A DNA stretch of 45,619 bases from assembly GCF_041817755.1 (NCBI RefSeq), contig NZ_JBGYBX010000047.1, forward strand, positions 1 to 45,619. The letters run 5' to 3'. Numbering within the stretch: the first letter of the stretch is position 1; each line of letters starts with the position of its first letter. A model generated the notes under the pieces. That model saw only the letters and a program-made list of their open reading frames with translations. It ran no database searches and was not told the origin of the DNA. This document shows, in pieces, positions 1 to 5,146 of this stretch. The DNA is from Glaesserella sp041817755. Lineage in GTDB: Bacteria > Pseudomonadota > Gammaproteobacteria > Enterobacterales > Pasteurellaceae. A program made the translations under genes and the position numbers.

Positions 1-598
1 AGGGATTTATCTCTTCTGCCAACTGATTCAAAACTGCTATTAACCCTTTATTGTACTCTTCAAAGGAGTTTTTCAATGCTCCTTTAAGCCCTGAAAATCG
101 AGATCTATCAAATTCTATCTCATATACATCATTAATGATCAAATTAATTAAATCTGGAAAAGAAATATTGATTGCTGGAATATAAAAAAATGCAAAGCTT
201 TTAATTATCTCCTCAATTTTATTCTCATCTAGTTTGTTCTTAGCTTTGCCTCTCCCAACCCCCTCAGGCCATAAACTTCCCTCATCATTTACAACAACTT
301 CTCCTTCTAAAATTTCAATTTTTCTAATTAACTCATAGAATCTTCCCTTGTTATCTTCGAATTGAAGAGTAAGCTCTGTCGCTATAGACCCACCTCTTGT
401 ATTTTGTTTTAAATATGGAACATCTTTATCAAAAACATAGCCATCTGGATTAAAAAATAAATTTAATGCCCGTAATACATTTGTTTTCCCAACATTATTT
501 GCTCCGCATATACTAATAAAGTTATTATCTGCATCAATTTCTATTTGAAGATCATTAATAGATCTAAATCTTTTAATATGAATATTTCTAAGCTTCAT
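1..598 (-). CDS. AAA/SMC-like (OLD-type) ATPase, N-terminal part, cut by window edge
   Basis: I translated this reading frame by hand; it is open from an ATG at 598 to the left edge, giving about 199 residues. The N-terminus has the form of RecF/SMC/OLD-like ATPases: a short beta strand with KRFRSIND, then a Walker A motif GANNVGKT at residues 32-39. The start has a GAGG ribosome site about 7 nt upstream. The gene is very AT-rich, unlike the GC-rich cas genes, and begins only 60 nt after cas4, in the place where cas1 and cas2 are normally found. Such ATPases occur in OLD-family nucleases and in several defence systems (Gabija GajA, Septu PtuA and others). The diagnostic C-terminal domain lies outside the window, so the specific function is unknown. 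Confidence 0.8.
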   Translation of the reverse strand, partial: MKLRNIHIKRFRSINDLQIEIDADNNFISICGANNVGKTNVLRALNLFFNPDGYVFDKDVPYLKQNTRGGSIATELTLQFEDNKGRFYELIRKIEILEGEVVVNDEGSLWPEGVGRGKAKNKLDENKIEEIIKSFAFFYIPAINISFPDLINLIINDVYEIEFDRSRFSGLKGALKNSFEEYNKGLIAVLNQLAEEINP

Positions 599-658
599 TT
601 GGTAGCCTCAAATTTAAATAATTTAATGTTTACGCCAGGATATTATCAGTGATTCAAT

Positions 659-1324
659 CTACTCCCCAAATAACCCCTCCACATACCCCGCCGATCTATC
701 CCGCTCCAACAACTTCGGCTGGCATAGCTCTATGAGCGAGCACGCCTTACAGCGTTTGTCATAGTTAGGTGGTGGCGTTTGCCCACTTGCCAGTAGAGTC
801 CTGACCTGATAAATGGTGGTAAGCGTCTGCTCTCTTAGTGCATCGGTAAACGCCACAGGTACACGATGACGGGTCTGCATATACCACAGCGCGCCTTCGC
901 TGACGGTCTGCCCCGTCATCTCCTCCAAACACAGCGCCTGCGCGCAAAGCTGGATTTCGTCGAACGGTTCGGGTTTGGGCTTGCCGCGTTTGTATTCCAC
1001 CGGTTTCAGACGGCCTGAAACCAAATCATGTTCCACCATATCGACAATGCCGCTGATGCCCAACCGCTGCGCCGACACATGCACACTGCGCTCAAAGCGC
1101 ACACCTTTGCGTGTTTCCGGCTCGCCCGAATCCACCCGCTCGTGCAGCGAACGCCCCTGCGCGGTCAGATAGTTCTCCGCCCACGCCTGCTCGTTGTGAA
1201 TCAACGCGCATTGGCGCGGGCAGAAGGCGTAGTGTTGCAGGGCGGAGAGGGAAACGGTGGGCAAATCCCGTTCCCCCGCGCCTGCAAGCGGTGGGTTTGT
1301 TGCAAAATTTTGCACATCGGGCAT
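659..1324 (-). CDS. cas4: Cas4 exonuclease (type I-C)
   Basis: A 221-residue RecB-family nuclease that, in the known systems, trims prespacers and selects the PAM together with Cas1-Cas2. Visible features: an N-terminal YAFCPRQC (Cys35, Cys39), His61, Asp95 in GIVDMV, the E-x-K core VEYK at 109-112, Gln129 of the QhxxY-like motif, and the C-terminal iron-sulfur cysteines 192, 195 and 201 in RCKACSLIELC. All key residues are present, so the protein looks intact. Its ATG overlaps the cas7 stop by one base. It is odd to find cas4 without cas1 or cas2 next to it: the following gene is an unrelated ATPase. An exact Neisseria uptake 12-mer lies inside the gene. Confidence 0.93.
   Translation of the reverse strand: MPDVQNFATNPPLAGAGERDLPTVSLSALQHYAFCPRQCALIHNEQAWAENYLTAQGRSLHERVDSGEPETRKGVRFERSVHVSAQRLGISGIVDMVEHDLVSGRLKPVEYKRGKPKPEPFDEIQLCAQALCLEEMTGQTVSEGALWYMQTRHRVPVAFTDALREQTLTTIYQVRTLLASGQTPPPNYDKRCKACSLIELCQPKLLERDRSAGYVEGLFGE
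1005..1016 (-). repeat. Neisseria DNA uptake sequence (AG-type 12-mer)
   Basis: AGGCCGTCTGAA on the minus strand, within cas4. This is the extended DNA uptake sequence used by several Neisseria species and is foreign to Pasteurellaceae. Confidence 0.9.
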
Positions 1325-2187
1325 TACAGCAATTCTTCCACGCTCACGCCGTTGAGGCCGTCTGAATCGACACGAATTTGATAGTCGGCAAAACCCGATG
1401 CCGGCGTACCGCTTTCGCCGCTCACGCGCTCGACTTTAACGGCGTCGAACAGTTTGTGCGCGGGCAGGCTGCCGAGGGCGCTGTCGTGTTTGAACACGAT
1501 GAGCTTGCGCGCCGCCATTTCGCCGCGGGCGGCGGAGCGGTCGTGTTCGAACATCAGTTTCAAGGCATCCCATAATTTCGCCAAATCTTCATCGGAAAAG
1601 CCGGTTTTGGCGGCAAGGTTGGCGGAAATAAAGCCGTGTACGCGGTAAAGGGCGTAGGGGACGATGTATTTGCGCCCCATGGTGCGCTCTTTTTCGAGGT
1701 CTTTTTCGTTGGTTACCGCCATGCGGGTGATGGAGATTTCCAGCGGCACGATGGGGTCGATGGATTGGGCGAACGCCAGTTGCACGGGGCCGCGCACTTG
1801 GCCGCTGTTGACTTCGGTAGTCATCACGGCGCCGAAGGTGCGGATATCGAAGAAGTTTTTGCACATCCAAGCGGTGATGTCGCGGGCTTTGGCTTCGTCT
1901 TTGGGCAGTTTTTTGGCTTCGGATTCGATGCCCAAGGCTTCATAGGCGCGTTTGTTTTGCAGGTTCAGCACGCCTTTGTCTTTCACGTAGATTTCGTAGC
2001 CCGGCTGGTTTTCGCTGGCGAGTTCGACAAAATTGCGGATTTTGCGCTTCAGGCACACGTCGGTAACCAAGCCTTTGCTGGATTCGGGATCAAGGCGCGG
2101 CATATTGCCGGCGTCGGGGTCGCCGTTGGGATTGCCGTTGGTTACGTCAAAAAAGTAAACGAATTCATAGCGGTTTTGGATGGACAT
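1324..2187 (-). CDS. cas7: Cas7 (Csd2) type I-C Cascade backbone subunit
   Basis: A 287-residue protein forming the crRNA-binding filament of the I-C Cascade. The N-terminus carries the family signature FDVTNGNPNGDPDAGNMPR, followed by TDVCLKRKIRNF. The central part has FGAVMTTEVNSGQVRGPVQ, typical of Csd2. The length is normal for the family. It starts 2 nt after the cas8c stop, with an AGGAG ribosome site inside the end of cas8c, and runs into cas4 with a one-base overlap, so translation is probably coupled. A Neisseria uptake 12-mer (1355-1366) sits near the 3' end of the gene. Confidence 0.96.
   Translation of the reverse strand: MSIQNRYEFVYFFDVTNGNPNGDPDAGNMPRLDPESSKGLVTDVCLKRKIRNFVELASENQPGYEIYVKDKGVLNLQNKRAYEALGIESEAKKLPKDEAKARDITAWMCKNFFDIRTFGAVMTTEVNSGQVRGPVQLAFAQSIDPIVPLEISITRMAVTNEKDLEKERTMGRKYIVPYALYRVHGFISANLAAKTGFSDEDLAKLWDALKLMFEHDRSAARGEMAARKLIVFKHDSALGSLPAHKLFDAVKVERVSGESGTPASGFADYQIRVDSDGLNGVSVEELL
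1355..1366 (+). repeat. Neisseria DNA uptake sequence (AG-type 12-mer)
   Basis: AGGCCGTCTGAA on the plus strand, within the 3' end of cas7. Confidence 0.9.
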
Positions 2188-2189
2188 GT

Positions 2190-2582
2190 TTATTCTCCTT
2201 CATGTGTTTGGGTGAGTGCAGGGTCTTTTTTGGCGAAGTAGCTTTGCTTTTGCTGGTAATAGCCGATGGCAAAGCGGCCTTGTTCGTCGATGCTCAAATG
2301 GCGCGGGAAAGTTTCAGGCAGCATGGCGATAATCTCGCCCAAATCTTTATCGAGATTGACCGCCATACCGGCTTTGTCTTTACGCAGGCGCGATAAATGG
2401 TGCTTGGCGCCCGACAACAGACGCGGAAAAACGGAAAACGGCACGGCGGATGCGGAGCCGTAATAACGGTCGGCAATGCCCGCATTCAATTCGCCCAGCG
2501 CCTGATACTGGATGCGCTCGAGCACGGCAAACAGCCGCCCGAGCAGATAAGCCTGATTTCGGCTTTCGGTGTTCAAACTCAT
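2190..2582 (-). CDS. cas11c: Cas11c small subunit from an internal start within cas8c
   Basis: An in-frame internal ATG at 2582 is preceded by a perfect AGGAGG (plus-strand CCTCCT, 2588-2593) at a spacing of 5 nt, an excellent ribosome site inside a coding region. The product would be the last 130 residues of Cas8c, starting MSLNTESRNQAYLLG. Independent translation of the small subunit from the 3' end of cas8c is established for type I-C, where the product lines the belly of Cascade and stabilises the R-loop. The placement at the start of the conserved LGRLFAVLE helix fits this. Expression itself is inferred, not seen. Confidence 0.85.
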   Translation of the reverse strand: MSLNTESRNQAYLLGRLFAVLERIQYQALGELNAGIADRYYGSASAVPFSVFPRLLSGAKHHLSRLRKDKAGMAVNLDKDLGEIIAMLPETFPRHLSIDEQGRFAIGYYQQKQSYFAKKDPALTQTHEGE

Positions 2583-3977
2583 GGAAACCTCCTCGTGAAT
2601 AAGACCTTTTCTGAAACGCCGCTGCAACACGGCTTTAATCATGGCAACGCGCAAGCCGTTGGCATCGCCGTCGGCACGGATGCGGGCGATCAGCTGCGCC
2701 AGCAGGCTCATCGGATACAACGTGCCGCCGATTACGGCGCGCATCATCTCGCCTGCCAAAACGGGGGAAATGTTTTCGCTTTTGCCCAATACGGCCGTCT
2801 GAAGCAACAAACGCCATACCGACGGTGCGGTTTTCCACGGTCGCGGCTCCAGCGCCAAATCCTGCCAATGCTGCGCCAGATTCGCTGCCAATTGCCCGAA
2901 CGTGGTATCCAGCCAAAAGCGGATGGAAATCCGCGCCGCATTCGGCGCCAAGCCCAAAATATAAAAGCGGGTATCGGGCGACAGATCGGGCGCGATTTCC
3001 TGCAAAGGGCGGCCTTTGGCGATTTGCTCCAAAATATCGAATACTTTTTGGCTTTGCTGCTCGTCATCGGGCGGGGTCATGATGTCGGCAAAGAAATCTT
3101 CGGCTGCGGCGGCGGTTTCGCTGTCGGCGGCTTCCGCCCAAAACACCGTGCTGGCATCGCCGATGGTGAGGCAATGGCCGTTTTCGCGGCGCAGCAGATA
3201 GTTCAGCGCGGTGGTATAGGCAAAGGCTGACACTTCCGACACCGGCGCATTCGCCCCCTGCTCTTTGCCAAACGAAGCAAAGGATTCTTTGTTAAACGAA
3301 ATAATCGAGCCGCCCGAACTCTGCCCACCAAACACGCCCTTAATCGCCGGATGCAGCCGCGCAATCGGCGCTTCTTCGCCGCTGATCAGGCACAAGCCCT
3401 GCTCGGCTTCATCACTTTTCAGACGGCCTGCCCACAGCGTTTGCGCCGCCTCGCGCTTGTGAATCAAGGCGGAAGGCTTATCCAAAGCAAACACCACATT
3501 GGCATCTGGCGTTTCAGACAGGCATGGATAATCGGCAAACTGCGCAGGCTGCCAGTTTTGTAAAAAGCGGTAGAGCGCCTGCAAACCTTCGTCTTGTTCG
3601 TGTTGCAGCACATCCAAATGATATTGCCGGAACGCCTCGAAGGTTTTTTCAGACGGCACCACAGGTTCGGTTTTCGCCTGCGCCTTGTCTTTATTGGCTT
3701 CTACACCTAAGGCATAAGCGGTTTTGTCCCACAGGAAATTCGGCTTGACGCCCGACGTGCGCTTTTCAGGGCGCGGCACACTCATCAGTTTCGGCTGCGG
3801 TTTTTTATCCGCCGTTAAATTCGGCACCGCATCTTGCAGACGCCCTTCTTTATCCAATACCAAAATCCAGCCGATTTTTTCCTCGCTAAAGCCGTAAGGC
3901 GGCACTTTCGGATTGCCAACATCATCATTTTGCGTTGCCAGGCGGCGGTAATAACGCGCCAGTGAAGCCAAAATCAT
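2190..3977 (-). CDS. cas8c: Cas8c (Csd1) large subunit of type I-C Cascade
   Basis: A 595-residue protein recognised as Csd1 by its N-terminus (PYGFSEEKIGWILVLDKEGRL, residues 27-47) and by its C-terminal part, which includes YPMSLLAQLIARIRAD and the conserved AYLLGRLFAVLERIQ segment. In I-C systems the large subunit recognises the PAM (usually 5'-TTC) and recruits Cas3. The ATG overlaps the cas5c stop by four bases (ATGA). Its last 130 codons form a separately translated small subunit (see cas11c). Three exact copies of the Neisseria uptake 10-mer lie inside the gene. The length agrees with intact family members. Confidence 0.95.
   Translation of the reverse strand: MILASLARYYRRLATQNDDVGNPKVPPYGFSEEKIGWILVLDKEGRLQDAVPNLTADKKPQPKLMSVPRPEKRTSGVKPNFLWDKTAYALGVEANKDKAQAKTEPVVPSEKTFEAFRQYHLDVLQHEQDEGLQALYRFLQNWQPAQFADYPCLSETPDANVVFALDKPSALIHKREAAQTLWAGRLKSDEAEQGLCLISGEEAPIARLHPAIKGVFGGQSSGGSIISFNKESFASFGKEQGANAPVSEVSAFAYTTALNYLLRRENGHCLTIGDASTVFWAEAADSETAAAAEDFFADIMTPPDDEQQSQKVFDILEQIAKGRPLQEIAPDLSPDTRFYILGLAPNAARISIRFWLDTTFGQLAANLAQHWQDLALEPRPWKTAPSVWRLLLQTAVLGKSENISPVLAGEMMRAVIGGTLYPMSLLAQLIARIRADGDANGLRVAMIKAVLQRRFRKGLIHEEVSMSLNTESRNQAYLLGRLFAVLERIQYQALGELNAGIADRYYGSASAVPFSVFPRLLSGAKHHLSRLRKDKAGMAVNLDKDLGEIIAMLPETFPRHLSIDEQGRFAIGYYQQKQSYFAKKDPALTQTHEGE
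2794..2803 (+). repeat. Neisseria DNA uptake 10-mer
   Basis: GCCGTCTGAA on the plus strand within cas8c; the two preceding bases are CG rather than AG. Confidence 0.85.
3418..3429 (-). repeat. Neisseria DNA uptake sequence (AG-type 12-mer)
   Basis: AGGCCGTCTGAA on the minus strand, within cas8c. Confidence 0.9.
3648..3657 (-). repeat. Neisseria DNA uptake 10-mer
   Basis: GCCGTCTGAA on the minus strand within cas8c, in a GT context rather than AG. Confidence 0.85.
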
Positions 3978-4648
3978 GCTTTCACCTCCTCGGCGTAAAA
4001 CGGCGGCACTTCGATTACCCCGTTTTTCATCTCGGCACGGAAAAATTTCGGCAGATTGCCGTGGTCGAAATCAATATCGTGCAACATCCAGCCCAAATCG
4101 CGGTTGGCATCACTTTCAGGCAGGCATGATTCAGGGAAATCGCCGTCATCATCCACCCAAGCAAAATGCGCCGGAAACTCGCGCACGCCCATGCACGGCT
4201 GCTGGAAACACTGCCCCTTCGACGCCCGCCGCTTAAACATCTCGATATGCTTGGTAACTGTATCGTCCTCGCCCGCTTTGGCCGTCAGCACCGCATGGGC
4301 TTCAATCACATAGCCCACGTCTTTCAGCACCGTCGCCGCGCGCTGCTGGCGGTCGTCGTCAATCAACGTGTACAAACCCTCCACGCTCTTGCGCCGCATC
4401 GCCCCGCTGACCTTGCTCTCCGAAATCTTGCCGCCCAATTCATTGCGCCGCACCGATTCAAAACGGATCGGCTTCAATACATAAATGCGGTCAATCACCC
4501 AGCGGATTGCCGGCTTCCAATGCACCGCCGCCAACACCCCACGCACCGCCGACGGCGTGATGACATCGTAAGACACCCGCTCCACCTTCATTTCCGGACG
4601 GGTAAAACAGGCGTAATCGCCCCAAATGTGTAGGCGTACCCGATTCAT
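3974..4648 (-). CDS. cas5c: Cas5c (Cas5d) crRNA-processing endonuclease
   Basis: In type I-C there is no Cas6; Cas5c cuts the repeat at the base of its hairpin and stays on the 5' tag. The family signature is complete at the N-terminus: RLHIWGDYACFTRPEMKVER followed by SYDVITPSAVRG and WKP. I place the start at 4648 (MNRVRLH) because the signature begins there and an AGGAG lies about 8 nt upstream. A longer frame from 4726 would run backwards through the crRNA-like element and shows no homology. The protein is 224 residues, normal for the family. It ends in a 4-nt overlap with cas8c. Confidence 0.95.
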   Translation of the reverse strand: MNRVRLHIWGDYACFTRPEMKVERVSYDVITPSAVRGVLAAVHWKPAIRWVIDRIYVLKPIRFESVRRNELGGKISESKVSGAMRRKSVEGLYTLIDDDRQQRAATVLKDVGYVIEAHAVLTAKAGEDDTVTKHIEMFKRRASKGQCFQQPCMGVREFPAHFAWVDDDGDFPESCLPESDANRDLGWMLHDIDFDHGNLPKFFRAEMKNGVIEVPPFYAEEVKA

Positions 4649-4668
4649 TTTTTGTTCTCCTATGATTT

Positions 4669-4751
4669 TTTTAACCCACGCCTCCTCTAAGGGAGGCGGT
4701 TTTTCAATCACATGAAATTGTTTCAACCCTCAGCCGCCCTGAAGCGGCTGT
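4669..4751 (-). ncRNA. Mini-CRISPR / crRNA-like regulatory RNA (CreR- or CreA-like)
   Basis: Two degenerate repeats face the same way as cas. Pseudo-repeat 1 is a 7-bp stem CAGCCGC/GCGGCTG with a 6-nt loop (4731-4750) followed by the 11-nt tail AGGGTTGAAAC (4730-4720). Pseudo-repeat 2 is a 7-bp stem CGCCTCC/GGAGGCG with a 6-nt loop (4679-4698) followed by TGGGTTAAAAA; the tails agree at 8 of 11 positions. The first tail matches the style of the type I-C 5' tag (ending TTGAAAC, 11 nt after the stem). The 19 nt between them, AATTTCATGTGATTGAAAA, form a pseudo-spacer that matches the promoter upstream of the DUF2188 gene next to a TTC PAM. Cas5c could process this RNA and Cascade could use it as a guide. 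Its own promoter is not clear. The structure is seen; the function is inferred. Confidence 0.8.
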
Positions 4752-4833
4752 TCAGATACACCGTGTTAAACGCCCGCAGACTACGTTAGTACACAAGTGC
4801 ATCATCAACTGATTACAAAGAACAGCAAAGGAG

Positions 4834-5064
4834 CTACTTCTTGTCCCTTGGCGGGCAAGAATCGTTGCCATAGCTATTTCCAGCACGAATACGCCCGTCT
4901 GTGCCATGAATTTTGGTATCTGCCCGCTGATTCTTCGCAATTTCTTCTGCTCGGATAATGGCTTCTTTCTGCGTTCGATAAACGGCTGTTACTTTGCTAT
5001 TGCCCGCACCTTTTACGCCCCAACCGTCAGCATGGGGAACAACGTGTTGGTTTTTTCTGCTCAT
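4834..5064 (-). CDS. DUF2188 family small protein inside the cas operon
   Basis: A 76-residue protein starting MSRKNQHVVPHADGWGVKG, with later motifs QKEAI and KIHGTDGRIR and the end SYGNDSCPPRDKK, the full DUF2188 pattern. The start at 5064 is chosen because a strong AGGAGG lies 6 nt upstream; the frame could extend to 5097 but without such a site. No biochemical function is known for the family. It sits between cas3 and cas5c, directly downstream of a good promoter that is the apparent target of the crRNA-like element. It could be a passenger, a regulator, or the toxin of a CreTA-like addiction unit; nothing in the sequence decides between these. Confidence 0.9.
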   Translation of the reverse strand: MSRKNQHVVPHADGWGVKGAGNSKVTAVYRTQKEAIIRAEEIAKNQRADTKIHGTDGRIRAGNSYGNDSCPPRDKK

Positions 5065-5117
5065 GTTTTTCCTCCTAATATTGTTGAGATGTAGCAAGCC
5101 CGCTCATCTCTCGAAAA

Positions 5118-5146
5118 ATTTTACTTCAATTTTATGTGATTTACAA
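5118..5146 (-). promoter_or_regulatory. Sigma-70 promoter for DUF2188-cas5c-cas8c-cas7-cas4
   Basis: On the minus strand TTGTAA (5146-5141) and TAAAAT (5123-5118) are separated by exactly 17 bp, a near-consensus pair. Transcription would begin near 5111, giving a leader of roughly 47 nt before the DUF2188 ATG. The -35 box overlaps the cas3 stop codon. The promoter would let the Cascade genes be expressed separately from cas3. The pseudo-spacer target covers the spacer and the -35 box. Confidence 0.7.
5125..5143 (+). promoter_or_regulatory. Protospacer-like target of the crRNA-like element with TTC PAM
   Basis: The plus strand reads TTC (5125-5127) followed by AATTTTATGTGATTTA (5128-5143). 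Compared with the pseudo-spacer AATTTCATGTGATTGA, positions 1-5 and 7-14 are identical, with mismatches at positions 6, 15 and 17. TTC is the usual type I-C PAM, and position 6 is one of the bases flipped out and not read by type I Cascade. The site lies between the -35 and -10 of the promoter at 5118-5146, so Cascade bound there would block RNA polymerase. Confidence 0.75.

Noticed and set aside
4669..4700. Second hairpin upstream of cas5c as a simple Rho-independent terminator
   Set aside because: On the minus strand the stem is followed by TGGGTTAAAAA, not a U-tract, and it shares stem, loop and tail layout with the neighbouring hairpin.
4649..4726. Longer Cas5c reading frame starting at 4726
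   Set aside because: The extra 26 residues have no family similarity and are encoded by the crRNA-like element; the conserved start with a good ribosome site is at 4648.
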